A DNA stretch of 64,000 nt from Pseudaquabacterium terrae (GTDB taxonomy: Bacteria > Pseudomonadota > Gammaproteobacteria > Burkholderiales > Burkholderiaceae_C): NCBI RefSeq assembly GCF_013266755.1, contig NZ_JABRWJ010000005.1, positions 186,001-250,000 of the forward strand, in the 5' to 3' direction. The translations under genes and the position numbers were made by a program. A model generated the notes under the pieces. It saw only the letters and a program-made list of their open reading frames with translations. It was not told the origin of the DNA and searched no databases. The first letter of the stretch is position 1. The number at the start of each line of letters is the position of its first letter. Below are positions 34,806 through 43,746 of this stretch, piece by piece.

Positions 34806-37196
34806 TCAGGCTGAGCGACGTGTCATTCGTGACCGAATACACGCCGCCGACAGCAGCAGCGCGAGCAAGGCGCCCGGCGCGACCACCTGCCCGATCGCCG
34901 CGAGCGCCGGGATCTTCGACTGCGCGATCAGGCCGAACGAGATCACCGTCGTCGCATTGGCCAGCAGCAGCGAGGCGAGCGTGTCGGCATCGGCGGGTCC
35001 GCCCTGGGCGAGCTGGTCGAAGAACAGCGCGTAGTTCGAGCCGACCGCAACGACGAGCAGCAGGCCGACCAGGTGCAGGATGCCCAGCGGCACGCCGGCG
35101 GCGACGAGCCCGGCCAGGGTCAGCAGCACCGCCAGTCCCAGCGGCAGGCACAGCACCAGCAGCCGCCGCGCCGAGCGCAGCGCGACGGCCAGCAGCAGCA
35201 CCAGCGCCGCCGCGCCGAGCGCGGACTGCCACAGCGCCTCGCGCAGGTAGCGCTGGTACAGGCTGTCGAGCTCGTGCTTGATGTCGACGACCTGCAGGCC
35301 GGGAAGGCCCTGCAGCGCGGTGCGCACCGCGGCCGCATCGATCGGCTGCGCGCCGGGCTGCAGCGGCAGCAGCGCCACCCAGGCGCGATCGCTGCCCGAG
35401 CCGCTGCGCTGGAACAGCATGGCTTCGAGCAGCGGCGCAAGCGGCGTGCCCGCCAGCGCGGCGGGTTCGATCGGCGGCAGCGCACGCGCCGCCTGCACCT
35501 GCGCGACGAAGGGCTGCAGCCGCTCGGCTTTCAGCGGGCCGCCTGCCGTGGCTTCAGCCAGGCGTGCCGCGAGCACCGGTGCCTCGGGCAGGCTGGCCAG
35601 GCGGGCGCGCTGCGTGGCCAGGCTGGGCAGCCAGCGCGCCGGGCTGTCGTAGCCGCCCAGGCCGCCCTCGGCCACCAGCGCATCGAGCCGCGCGCCGGCG
35701 GCCTCGGCGGCCTGCAGCGCGGCTTCGGCGCTCGCGGCCTGCGCGATCACCAGCGTGCCGGCGTCGCTGGCCGCCAGGTCGGCGCGCAAATCGGTGTCCA
35801 GCGCCATCAAGGCGCGCGGCACCGGGCTCAGCGAGCTCAGGTCACCATGCCACAGCGGCCCGCGCGGCCATGCCAGCACGGCCAGCGCGACCGCCGCGAG
35901 CAGCCACACCCAGCGGCGCGCGCGCTGCAGGCCCGCGATGCCGTGCCCGGCCTGCACGCCGAGCCAGCGCCGCAGCCCGACGCCGGGCGCGCCGTCCGGC
36001 CGCAGCGCGGGCAGCAGCCAGCGCGTCGCCGCCGCCGCGCCACACAGCCCGGCGATCGAGAACAGGCCGAGCTGCGCGAGCCCGGGAAAGCCGGAGAACA
36101 GCAGCGCCGCGAAGCCGCACACCGAGGTCAGCAGCCCGAGCCGCACCGTCGGCCAGGACTGCACCAGCCAGTGCCGCCAGCCCTGCCCCGGCTGGGCGGC
36201 ACCGCGGGCCTGGATCAGGTAATAAATCGCATAGTCCACGGCCTCGCCGATCAGCGTGCTGCCGAAGCCGAGCGTCATGCCGTGCACCGAGCCGAAGCCG
36301 AGCGCCACCGCGGCGATGCCGGCGACCACGCCGCTGGCCACCGGCACGAAGGCGATCGCCACCGCCGACAGCGAGCCGAAGGCCAGCAGCAGCAAGGCGC
36401 CGATCACCAGCGTTCCGGCAATCGCCAGCTCGATGACCTCGGTCTCGATGCGCTCGCGGCTGTCGACCGCGAACAGCGGCGGGCCCGAGATCTGCAGCTG
36501 CAGCCCGGCCAGCGCGGGCTCGCGCTGGACGGCGGCGAACGCGGCGCGCACCTCGGCGATCAACGCGGCCTGCGCCTGCAGGTCACCGCCGGCGACGCGC
36601 CCCTGCAGCATCAGCACCGCACGCGGCGCGCGCCGCGAGGCCCAGACGCCCTCCTCGATGCGCGGGCCCTGCGCCGGCAGCAGCGCTTCGGCGATGCGCT
36701 GGGTCTCGCCCGTCGGATCGCTGTCGAGCAAGGGTTTCAGTGCCGCGCCCGCCGGGGTGCCGAGCAGCGACAGCGTCTCGTCGATCGCCGCGCGCAGGCC
36801 GGCCACGCTGAAGCGCTCGGCGTCCACCGCCGGGCTCAGGTGGTAGCGATGACGGAACACCCACTCGCCGGTCGTGGCCCAGGCTTCCTGGTCGCCGTTG
36901 TGCACCTGCTCGAAGTGGCCGCTGGCGCGCAGCGTCGTGGCCAGCCGCCGCGATGCGTCGGCGCGCTGCCTGGCATCGCCGCCCTCGACGCCCAGCATGA
37001 GCGTGCGCGCGGCGACGCCGCTGTGCAGCTGCTCGAGCAGCACGCGCTGCGCCGGTTCGGGCGACGCCGGCAGGAAGGCCGACAGGTCGGCGCTGAACGG
37101 CGTGCGCGCGATCAGCCAGCCCGCGGCGAGCATCACGACGGCCCAGACGAGCAGCGCCGTGGCGCGCCGCGCCGGTCGCTGCGGCAGTTCGCTCAC
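34806..37196 (-). CDS. MMPL/RND-family exporter
   Basis: A 796-residue membrane transporter with a GTG start overlapping the LolA-like stop by 4 bp. It shows two pseudo-repeats, each a single helix, a large periplasmic domain (about 40-250 and 430-590) and a five-helix bundle (from ELAIAGTLVIGALLLLAFGS and from ALWQSALGAAALVLLLAVAL). Proteins of this type in aryl-polyene clusters are thought to move the finished lipid-linked pigment toward the outer membrane with the LolA-like partner encoded upstream. Confidence 0.9.
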   Translation of the reverse strand: MSELPQRPARRATALLVWAVVMLAAGWLIARTPFSADLSAFLPASPEPAQRVLLEQLHSGVAARTLMLGVEGGDARQRADASRRLATTLRASGHFEQVHNGDQEAWATTGEWVFRHRYHLSPAVDAERFSVAGLRAAIDETLSLLGTPAGAALKPLLDSDPTGETQRIAEALLPAQGPRIEEGVWASRRAPRAVLMLQGRVAGGDLQAQAALIAEVRAAFAAVQREPALAGLQLQISGPPLFAVDSRERIETEVIELAIAGTLVIGALLLLAFGSLSAVAIAFVPVASGVVAGIAAVALGFGSVHGMTLGFGSTLIGEAVDYAIYYLIQARGAAQPGQGWRHWLVQSWPTVRLGLLTSVCGFAALLFSGFPGLAQLGLFSIAGLCGAAAATRWLLPALRPDGAPGVGLRRWLGVQAGHGIAGLQRARRWVWLLAAVALAVLAWPRGPLWHGDLSSLSPVPRALMALDTDLRADLAASDAGTLVIAQAASAEAALQAAEAAGARLDALVAEGGLGGYDSPARWLPSLATQRARLASLPEAPVLAARLAEATAGGPLKAERLQPFVAQVQAARALPPIEPAALAGTPLAPLLEAMLFQRSGSGSDRAWVALLPLQPGAQPIDAAAVRTALQGLPGLQVVDIKHELDSLYQRYLREALWQSALGAAALVLLLAVALRSARRLLVLCLPLGLAVLLTLAGLVAAGVPLGILHLVGLLLVVAVGSNYALFFDQLAQGGPADADTLASLLLANATTVISFGLIAQSKIPALAAIGQVVAPGALLALLLSAACIRSRMTRRSA

Positions 37197-37786
37197 TGCT
37201 TGGTCACACCCGAGATCGGCTCGATGGTCATCAGCGAGCGATCCCCGTCGGCCATCTTCATCTCGATGCTGCGCAGCTCGCCGCCCCGCCCGGCGATGCG
37301 CACGCCGGCGAGCATCACCTGCAGCCGCGGCGTCAGCGGCTTGAGGTCCAGCGTCCACTGCTCGGCACTGCCCAGCACGCCGATGCGAAAGTGCTGCTGC
37401 AGACTTTGCGCGTTACCGGTCAGCGTGCCGCGCACCGATTCGACGATCGCCTCGGTCTCCGGCGAGGCGTCGAGCGCGACGCTGCGGGTGCGGCCGTTGC
37501 GGGTCAGCGTGACGATGTTGCCGACCACCTCCATGCTCTCGGCGCGCGGCGCCAGCGTCTTGCGGCTGAAGCGGTCGGGCGCGGCGAAGCTCAGCGTGCC
37601 GCTGCTGGTCAGCGGCGCATCGAGGCCGCGCACCTCGCGCTGTTCGGTGAAGCGGGCTTCGCCGCTGCGCTTGGCCGCCAGCAGGGCCATCAGCTCGGGC
37701 AGATCGAGCGCCTGCGCCGCCGGGCTCGCCAGCAGCAGCAGCGCGAGCAGCAGGCGCTCAATGCGCGTCTTCACGCCAGAAGTCAT
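37193..37786 (-). CDS. LolA-like periplasmic lipoprotein carrier
   Basis: A 197-residue protein with a signal peptide (LLLALLLLASPAAQAL) and a LolA fold: ARFTEQREVRGLDAPLTSSGTLSFAAPDRFSRKTL and later strands. It would carry a hydrophobic product through the periplasm. Start: ATG 37786 overlaps the acyltransferase by 29 bp; GTG 37774 overlaps by 17 bp and is equally possible. Coupled to the MMPL gene. Confidence 0.85.
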   Translation of the reverse strand: MTSGVKTRIERLLLALLLLASPAAQALDLPELMALLAAKRSGEARFTEQREVRGLDAPLTSSGTLSFAAPDRFSRKTLAPRAESMEVVGNIVTLTRNGRTRSVALDASPETEAIVESVRGTLTGNAQSLQQHFRIGVLGSAEQWTLDLKPLTPRLQVMLAGVRIAGRGGELRSIEMKMADGDRSLMTIEPISGVTKQ

Positions 37787-38678
37787 GGAAGTTGAACCAG
37801 TTGTAGGGCTGCTCGCGGCACAGCGATTCTAGGCGGGCGACATACGCGGCCAGCGCGGCGCGGATGCGCGCTTCGCGCTCGGCGGCGTCGGCCGGCCGCG
37901 CGCTGAAATCGGCCAGCGGCTCGAAGCGCACCTCGTAGCGCGGCCCGCCCAGGTACAGCCCGACCATGAAGACGATGCGCTGGCGCAGCAGGTCGGCCAG
38001 GCGGAACGGGGCATCGCTGAACACGGCCTCGGTGCCGAGGAACGGCAGGCGCACGAACTGCGCGCGCGGCGACTCGGCCTGCAGCGCCCGGTCGGCCAGG
38101 ATGCCGATCAGCACGCCCTCGGCCAGCCGGTCGCGGATCTGCAGCATCGATTCCGGCCTGCCGAGCGCAATGATGTCGGGCACCGCGTCGGGTGCGATCG
38201 CCGCCAGCGCGGCATTGATCTTGCGCGCGTTGTCCGGGTACATGACCATGGCGATGCGCTTGTCGGTCTGCTCGTGGGCGGCAGCGGCGCGCAGCGCCTC
38301 GAAGCTGCCGACGTGGGCGCCCATCAGGAAGGCGCCGCGGCCTTCATCCAGCGCCTGCAGCACCGTGTCATGGCCGTGCAGCGTCAGCTCGAGCCAATCG
38401 GTGTGCCGGCGCAGGAAATAGACGCGGTCGAGGATCGTCGCGGCGAAGCAGAACACGTGCGCGTACAGCTCGCGCCAGCGCGGCGGGCGGCCGAAGATCC
38501 GGCCGAGGTAACGCGTGCTGGCGCGCCGCGCTGCCGGTGCGAACAGCACGAAGTAGGCGGCGATCAGGTGCAGCACGCCGCGCGCGATGCGCCGGCCGCA
38601 GCGCAGCGCGATCCAGCTCATCAGCTTCAGCGCCAGCGCGTTGCTGCGTTCGCGCTCGGCGGTCCAGCCGGCCTTCAC
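37758..38678 (-). CDS. LpxL/HtrB-like acyltransferase of the aryl-polyene cluster
   Basis: A 306-residue protein of the lysophospholipid acyltransferase superfamily: an N-terminal hydrophobic helix (GVLHLIAAYFVLFAP) and the HX4E catalytic motif in GAHVGSFEAL, with GILADRALQ later. It ends in YNWFNFHDFW, a variant of the LpxL C-terminal motif. Likely transfers an acyl or polyenoyl chain onto the lipid anchor at the inner membrane. Overlaps the hotdog gene by 4 bp. Confidence 0.87.
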   Translation of the reverse strand: MKAGWTAERERSNALALKLMSWIALRCGRRIARGVLHLIAAYFVLFAPAARRASTRYLGRIFGRPPRWRELYAHVFCFAATILDRVYFLRRHTDWLELTLHGHDTVLQALDEGRGAFLMGAHVGSFEALRAAAAHEQTDKRIAMVMYPDNARKINAALAAIAPDAVPDIIALGRPESMLQIRDRLAEGVLIGILADRALQAESPRAQFVRLPFLGTEAVFSDAPFRLADLLRQRIVFMVGLYLGGPRYEVRFEPLADFSARPADAAEREARIRAALAAYVARLESLCREQPYNWFNFHDFWREDAH

Positions 38679-38980
38679 GGGGCCGCCAGGCTGCCGCTGG
38701 CGGCCAGCACCCCGTCGGCATGAATCTCGAAGCGCCAGCCGCCGCGGTTGCTGACGTTCAAAGTGATCGTCAGCTCGGCGCCCGGGCCGACCGGCGCGAG
38801 GAACTTCGCGGCCTGGATCGTCAAGGTGTCGGCCGCTTCGCCGTGCGCGCGCAGCGCCTCGACCACCTCGGCCAGCAGCAGCACGCCGGGCAGGATCGGC
38901 CGGCCCGGGAAGTGGCCGGCGAAGGCCGGATGGTCTGCTGCGATCCGCCGGCGCAGCACCAGCGGTTCAGTGCCCGCCAT
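38675..38980 (-). CDS. FabZ-like hotdog protein, altered acid residue
   Basis: A 101-residue single hotdog domain with HPAFAGHFPGRPILPGVLLLAEVVEAL near the N-terminus. H23 is in place. FabZ has its catalytic Glu 14 residues after the His; here that position is A37, with Glu next at E38. It may use E38, or be a binding/partner dehydratase alongside the 153-residue one. It overlaps the AMP ligase by 14 bp and the acyltransferase by 4 bp. Confidence 0.8.
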   Translation of the reverse strand: MAGTEPLVLRRRIAADHPAFAGHFPGRPILPGVLLLAEVVEALRAHGEAADTLTIQAAKFLAPVGPGAELTITLNVSNRGGWRFEIHADGVLAASGSLAAP

Positions 38981-40355
38981 CGTGACGAAGCTGCGCGAGC
39001 GCAAAATCGCGCAGGGCACCCTGTGTGAGCTTGCCGGTCGCCTCGCGCGGCAACGCGTCGACGTGCACGATGCGGCGCGGCACAAAGACGGCTTCGAGCC
39101 GCGCGCGCAGCCCGGCGGCAATCGCCTGCGCCGACAGCTCGGGCGCGACGACGAAGGCCACCGGCCGCACGACGGCGTCGGGCACCTCGTCGGGCAGCCA
39201 GAACGCGCCGTCCTGCACGCCCTCGATGCTGTTGAGATGGAAGTTCAGGTGGCCCAGCGAGCTGCGCCGGCCGGCGACGTGGATCAGGTCGTTGGCGCGG
39301 CCGAGCAGCATGAAGTGCCGCGCGTCGTCGAGCCGCAGCAGGTCGGCCAGCGGCGTCGGCTCGAGCACGTGGCCGCCTTCGACGATGAAGCGCTCCTGCG
39401 CATCTGCGGCCGCCGGCTCGTGGCGCAGGCGCAGCTCGCCGAAGGTCTGCCAGACTTCGCCGGCGGCGGTGCGCCGCGTCGCGACCTGGCCCGCTTCGGT
39501 GCAGCCGTAAATTTCGATCAGCGCACCGTCGAAGCGGCGCTCGGCCTCGCGCGCGAGCTGCGGCGACAGCGGCGCGGTCGCGCTCAGCACCAGATCGACC
39601 GGCGGCAACGCGAGCCCGGCGCCGAGCAGCGCCTTCAGGTGGAACGGCGTCGTCACCAGCGCGCGCGGCCGCGGCACCTCGGCGAGCGCGCGCACGATGT
39701 CGGCCGGATAGAAGGGCCGCCCGCTGTGGAAGGCGGCGCCGCCGTGCAGAGCAAGCAGGAGGCTCGATTCGAAGCCGTAGCTGTGCTGCGGCGGCACGGT
39801 GGCCACCAGCGTCAGCCCGTTCATCGTCGGCCGCCCGAGCATCTCGGCCAGCCGCGCGCTGCCGCCGCGCGTATTCGCGTGCAGCTGTGCCCAGGTCTTG
39901 GCATGCGGCTGCGGCGTGCCGGTCGATCCGGAGGTCAGCAGGCAGGCGGCGAGCAGTGCCGCATCGATCGCCGGCGGGTCCAAGGATGCAGGCGATGACG
40001 CGTCGCCGATTGCCAGCAGCAGCACCTCGCAGCCCGGCACACGCGTTTCGGGATCGTCGGCGACGACGAACAGCGCACCATGTTCAGCGCGCACCGCCGC
40101 CAGCGTTTCGGGCCGTGCGTTCGGCGGCAACAGGCTGGTGCGGCCGCGCAGCAGCGCCGCGCCGAAGGCGACCGCGAAGGCATAGCGGTCGCTGCACAGG
40201 TTGACCGCCGCGCCGCGCGCCGGCAGCCGGGCGGCGAAGGCCAACACGTCAGCCAGGTAGCGGGCGGCCGTCCGCGGCCGGCCATCGCGCCAGGCCAGCA
40301 CCGAATCCGCGTGATGGCCGGCCAGCAGCGGCAGTTGTGATGCAGCTGCGCTCAT
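38967..40355 (-). CDS. AMP-dependent ligase activating the aryl starter
   Basis: A 462-residue ANL-superfamily enzyme with the P-loop LTSGSTGTPQPHAKTW, IYGCTEAGQ, and the C-terminal lysine region DALPREATGKLTQGALRDF. In characterised aryl-polyene systems this enzyme adenylates 4-hydroxybenzoate and loads it on ACP. The nearby chorismatase could supply that acid. It overlaps the COG4648 gene by 4 bp. Confidence 0.88.
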   Translation of the reverse strand: MSAAASQLPLLAGHHADSVLAWRDGRPRTAARYLADVLAFAARLPARGAAVNLCSDRYAFAVAFGAALLRGRTSLLPPNARPETLAAVRAEHGALFVVADDPETRVPGCEVLLLAIGDASSPASLDPPAIDAALLAACLLTSGSTGTPQPHAKTWAQLHANTRGGSARLAEMLGRPTMNGLTLVATVPPQHSYGFESSLLLALHGGAAFHSGRPFYPADIVRALAEVPRPRALVTTPFHLKALLGAGLALPPVDLVLSATAPLSPQLAREAERRFDGALIEIYGCTEAGQVATRRTAAGEVWQTFGELRLRHEPAAADAQERFIVEGGHVLEPTPLADLLRLDDARHFMLLGRANDLIHVAGRRSSLGHLNFHLNSIEGVQDGAFWLPDEVPDAVVRPVAFVVAPELSAQAIAAGLRARLEAVFVPRRIVHVDALPREATGKLTQGALRDFALAQLRHDGGH

Positions 40356-40993
40356 CGGCCGAGCGGGGCGGAGGTGTCGCGCTGCTGGAACGCACGCACC
40401 GCGGCGGCCAGCGAGATGCGCTCGAACTCCGGATGCAGCCGGTAGCGCACGAGGTACTCGCCGACGAAGACCAGCGCGATCGCCAGCGGCGTGAGCAGGT
40501 TGGCGAGCAGCGACCAGGCCGACCACGGTGCCCAGACGAAGACCACGACCGACAGCGCGGCCATGCCGAAGAAGTAGCCGACCCACAGCCGCGTGACCCG
40601 CGTGGTGTACAGGCGCATCGCCGGCGTCAGCTGCCCGCCGTGCAGCCGGTGAGCGATGCGGCTGATCGCCGACAGCCCGGGGCCGCGCAGGCTGGCGGCG
40701 AAGCCGATGCCGAGCGAAAGATGCACGCCGGCGTGCTGCGCCAGGTAGAGCCGGCGCACATCACCGAGGCCGCCGGCAGCGACGATCAGGATCAGCGCGA
40801 TCAACGCGGCGATGGTGGCCGTGAGCGCCGGCCAGTGGCCGCGCCGCCAGGCCAGCGCCAGGCACGGCAGCAGCAGCGGGCCGAACAGCGCGGCGATGGC
40901 CCACGGCGCGTCGGCGGCGTACAGCATCAGCAGGTGCGACAGCAGCGCATACAGCACCACTGCGCCGAGGCCCAGCAGCAGGCGCAAGCTCAC
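40352..40993 (-). CDS. COG4648-type membrane protein of aryl-polyene clusters
   Basis: A 213-residue integral membrane protein with about six hydrophobic helices (LLLGLGAVVLYALLSHLLML, WAIAALFGPLLLPCLALAW, ALTATIAALIALILIVAAG and others). It is a constant companion of aryl-polyene ligases but has no assigned biochemical role. It lies between the ligase gene and an extragenic palindromic repeat that separates it from the ACP gene. Confidence 0.8.
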   Translation of the reverse strand: MSLRLLLGLGAVVLYALLSHLLMLYAADAPWAIAALFGPLLLPCLALAWRRGHWPALTATIAALIALILIVAAGGLGDVRRLYLAQHAGVHLSLGIGFAASLRGPGLSAISRIAHRLHGGQLTPAMRLYTTRVTRLWVGYFFGMAALSVVVFVWAPWSAWSLLANLLTPLAIALVFVGEYLVRYRLHPEFERISLAAAVRAFQQRDTSAPLGR

Positions 40994-41040
40994 GCCGATC
41001 CTCGGCAGTCAGTCGGCGCCGGGCCGTTCCCAAGCCGACT

Positions 41041-41085
41041 GAGCGCCCCTCGGGGGCCGCGAACGAAGTGAGCTGGGGGCTGACA
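41041..41085. repeat. extragenic palindromic repeat, copy 1
   Basis: About 45 bp: GCGCCCCTCGGGGG, then CGCGAACGAAGTGAGC, then TGGGGGC. It is closely related to the copy at 57656-57702. Both fill the gap between a stop codon and the next gene of a minus-strand unit. Repeats of this style are common in Comamonadaceae-like genomes. Confidence 0.65.
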
Positions 41086-41394
41086 TCAGACCGTCCGGTG
41101 CGCGGCGACGTGGCCCGCCAGGCTGCGCAGCGACTGGAAGATCAGGTGGTTGTTCTCGTCGTCGGAGCGCAGCTGGAAGCCGTAGCGCCGCGAGACCTCG
41201 AGCGCCAGCTCGAGGATGTCGATCGAGTCGAGGCCAAGGCCATCGCCGTACAGCGGCGCGGTCGGGTCGATCTCGGCCGGTGTCACTTCGAGGTTCAGCG
41301 CCTCGACCAGCAGCGCCGCCAGTTCCGGCTCCAGCGCGTGGGGTTCAGCCGCTGCGCCGGGCATCGAGGGATTGGACGAGGCTGAAACAGACAT
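41086..41394 (-). CDS. acyl carrier protein of the aryl-polyene cluster
   Basis: A 102-residue protein with the phosphopantetheine site GLDSIDILEL (Ser57). The first 20 residues are a low-complexity extension. The start at 41394 follows weak upstream signals; a longer in-frame extension to 41454 is unlikely. It carries the growing polyene. Described clusters usually encode two ACPs, but only one is seen here. First gene of the minus-strand arm, about 30 bases after a candidate promoter. Confidence 0.92.
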   Translation of the reverse strand: MSVSASSNPSMPGAAAEPHALEPELAALLVEALNLEVTPAEIDPTAPLYGDGLGLDSIDILELALEVSRRYGFQLRSDDENNHLIFQSLRSLAGHVAAHRTV

Positions 41395-41429
41395 GATCGA
41401 CAAGCGGGGGACTTCCTGAGAAGCGGGTG

Positions 41430-41435
41430 ATTGTA
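41430..41435 (-). promoter_or_regulatory. candidate -10 box of the aryl-polyene operon
   Basis: TACAAT on the minus strand, about 35 bases before the ACP start codon. No clear -35 is present at normal spacing, so activation by a regulator would be needed if it is used. It lies in the 112-bp divergent gap shared with the HDOD gene. Confidence 0.35.
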
Positions 41436-41506
41436 CCGGGGGGTCGGGCCCCACCTGGGGGTCATTGCCCAGCCCCGCCGGCGATGCGATGCGCTAGCCT
41501 GCCGGC

Positions 41507-42841
41507 ATGCTGCGATCCTGGTTCGACCGCCTGCTCGGCCGCGCGCCGGCCCCTCCCCCGCCGCGCGGCGCGCGGCGCGAAGTGGCGGCGCCCCGTGCCA
41601 CCGCGGCGGCGCCGATGCTGCCGGCGGCAGTCGGCGCGCACCGGCCGCTGGTCTCGGCGCAGGGTGGCATCGCCGGCTTCGAGTTCCGCATCGCCGATGC
41701 GGCGCTGCAGCGCCTGCGCGGCCGTGCCGATCCGGCCGCCGCCAGCGCCGGCACCGCCGCGCTGCTGGCGGCGATGCGTCTGACAGCGCAGCGCGGCCAG
41801 GTTGCATTCTGCGAGCTGCCCCTGGTCTGGCTGGTGCGCGCCGGCGACGACGCGCGGCTGCAGGCCGGCATGCAGATCGCGCTCGCACCGGCCGACGCCG
41901 AGGATGCGGCGATCGAGGGGCTGCCGACGCTGATCTCCGGCTGGCGCGCCAGCGGCGCGGCCATCGGCTGGCGGCCGGACGCGGCGCCCGCGGGCCTCGG
42001 CGCCGACGCGCGGCCGGACTTCGTGCTGCTCCAGTCCGACGGCGCGACCGCCGCGCTGGTCGACAGCCTGCGCTCGTGGCGCGCACGCCAGCCGGCGCTG
42101 CCGCTGATCGTGCTCGACCTGCCCGGCCTCGACGCGCTCGAGGCCGTGCTGCTCGCCGGCGCGGCGCTGGCCGGCTGCGCCATCGACGGCGCTGGCGAGC
42201 CGAAGGAAGCGCGCGCCCTGCCCGCGCAGACCCAGCAACTGCTGCGGCTGATGAACCAGCTCGCGCAGGATGCCGACACCGCCGAAGTGGTCAAGGCAAT
42301 CAAGGCCGACGTCGGCCTGAGCTACCGATTGCTGCGCCAGCTCAACAGCGCAGCGCTGTCACCCGGCGGCGCGGAGCTGGGCTCGATCGAACAGGCCGTG
42401 GCGCTGCTCGGCCGCAATGAGCTCTACCGCTGGGTCTCGGTGCTGCTGGTGCGCCAGGCGCCGGCGCGGCCGGTGTCGTCGGCGCTGCAGTCGATGGCGC
42501 TGGCGCGCGCGCGTTTCTTCGAGCTGCTGGCCGAGTCCCGCGGCGAAACGCCGGCCGGCGCGCTCTTCACGCTGGGGCTGGCGTCGATGCTGCCGCAGCT
42601 GCTGCAGACGCGGCTGGTCGACGCGCTGGCCTCGCTGCAGCTGCACCGCCAAGCGGCGGCCGCGCTCCTGGAACGCCAGGGGCCGTGGGTCGAGTATTTG
42701 ACGCTGGCCGAGGTGCTCGACGAGGGCGACCTGGTCGAGGCGGCCGAGATGGCGGCGGCCTACGGCGGGCTGCCGCAGGTGTTGCTGCTGTCGGCCAAGG
42801 CCTGGCTGTTCGCCAGCAGCGCCGGCAAGCCCCCCGTTTAG
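41507..42841 (+). CDS. HDOD-domain signalling protein
   Basis: A 444-residue protein. The N-terminal part (about 50-230) looks like a degenerate EAL-type domain without its catalytic motif. The C-terminal HDOD domain (about 240-430: LPAQTQQLLRLMNQLAQDADTAEVVKAIKADVGLSYRLLRQLNSA and QAVALLGRNELYRWVSVLLV) lacks HD-phosphodiesterase residues. HDOD proteins act as non-enzymatic signalling scaffolds. Divergent from the ACP gene; its stop overlaps the convergent SDR stop by 4 bp. Confidence 0.85.
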   Translation: MLRSWFDRLLGRAPAPPPPRGARREVAAPRATAAAPMLPAAVGAHRPLVSAQGGIAGFEFRIADAALQRLRGRADPAAASAGTAALLAAMRLTAQRGQVAFCELPLVWLVRAGDDARLQAGMQIALAPADAEDAAIEGLPTLISGWRASGAAIGWRPDAAPAGLGADARPDFVLLQSDGATAALVDSLRSWRARQPALPLIVLDLPGLDALEAVLLAGAALAGCAIDGAGEPKEARALPAQTQQLLRLMNQLAQDADTAEVVKAIKADVGLSYRLLRQLNSAALSPGGAELGSIEQAVALLGRNELYRWVSVLLVRQAPARPVSSALQSMALARARFFELLAESRGETPAGALFTLGLASMLPQLLQTRLVDALASLQLHRQAAAALLERQGPWVEYLTLAEVLDEGDLVEAAEMAAAYGGLPQVLLLSAKAWLFASSAGKPPV

Positions 42842-43746
42842 CCGCGCAGCGCGTCCTGCAGTTGCTGGCGGAATTCCGGGCGGTCCTTGTACGGATCGGT
42901 CGGGTTGCGCTGCTGCATCACGTCCTCGAGCCGCGTCTGCACCGGGGCCAGCGCCTTCGGCGTCGGGTGGCTGAAGATGTAGAAGCGCCGGGCCTCGACC
43001 GCGTCGAAGACATATTGCGCAACGTCAGCGGCCGTGACACGGCCGCTGGACACGGCCTTCTCGCCCAGGATCTTGGCCGCGCGCTGGCTCGGTGTCAGCG
43101 TGGTCTCGTCCTGCAGGTCGGCCGGTCGCGCGCGGTCGCTGTGGATGATGCCGGTGGGCACGAAGTACGGGCACAGCACGTGGGCGTGCACCTGGCTCGT
43201 GACCAGCGACAGGTCCTGGTAGAGCGTCTCGCTGATCGACACGACGCCGTGCTTGGTGACGTTGTAGGCGCCCATGTTCGGCATGTTGACCATGCCGGCC
43301 ATCGACGCGGTGTTGACGATGTGGCCCTCGTAGCCCGGATCGGCCTGGGCCGCTTCCAGCATCATCGGCGTGAACACGCGCACGCCGTGCGCGACGCCCA
43401 TCAGGTTGACGCCGACGGTCCATTCCCAGTCCTTGACCGTCTGTTCCCAGATCAGCCCGCCGGTGGAGATGCCGGCGTTGTTGAAGACCAGGTGCGGCGC
43501 GCCGAAACGCTGCTTCACCGCGGCGCCGAGCGCCTCGACCTCTGACGCCTTCGACACGTCGAGCCGGAACGGCAGCACCGCGGCGCCGAGCGCCTCGATC
43601 TCGGCCGCGGCCTTCTGCAGCGATTCGGCCATCACGTCGGCCATCACGACGTTCATGCCGCGGCGCGCGGCTATGCGCGACGCTTCGAGGCCGAAGCCGG
43701 AACCCGCGCCGGTGATGACCGCGGTGCGGCCCTGGAACTCGTTCAT
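42838..43746 (-). CDS. SDR-family oxidoreductase
   Basis: A 302-residue short-chain dehydrogenase with TGAGSGFGLEASRIAARRG, NNAG, the S-Y-K set (NTASMAGMVNMPNMGAYNVTKHG), and a C-terminal extension of about 50 residues. The substrate is unknown. It follows the GST-like gene with a 4-bp overlap, in what looks like a lipid-metabolism operon running from 59 kb downwards. Confidence 0.87.
   Translation of the reverse strand: MNEFQGRTAVITGAGSGFGLEASRIAARRGMNVVMADVMAESLQKAAAEIEALGAAVLPFRLDVSKASEVEALGAAVKQRFGAPHLVFNNAGISTGGLIWEQTVKDWEWTVGVNLMGVAHGVRVFTPMMLEAAQADPGYEGHIVNTASMAGMVNMPNMGAYNVTKHGVVSISETLYQDLSLVTSQVHAHVLCPYFVPTGIIHSDRARPADLQDETTLTPSQRAAKILGEKAVSSGRVTAADVAQYVFDAVEARRFYIFSHPTPKALAPVQTRLEDVMQQRNPTDPYKDRPEFRQQLQDALRG

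Noticed and set aside
40994-41085. Search for a second acyl carrier protein beside the first
   Set aside because: The gap is only 92 bp and is filled by an extragenic repeat; no second phosphopantetheine motif was found in the cluster.
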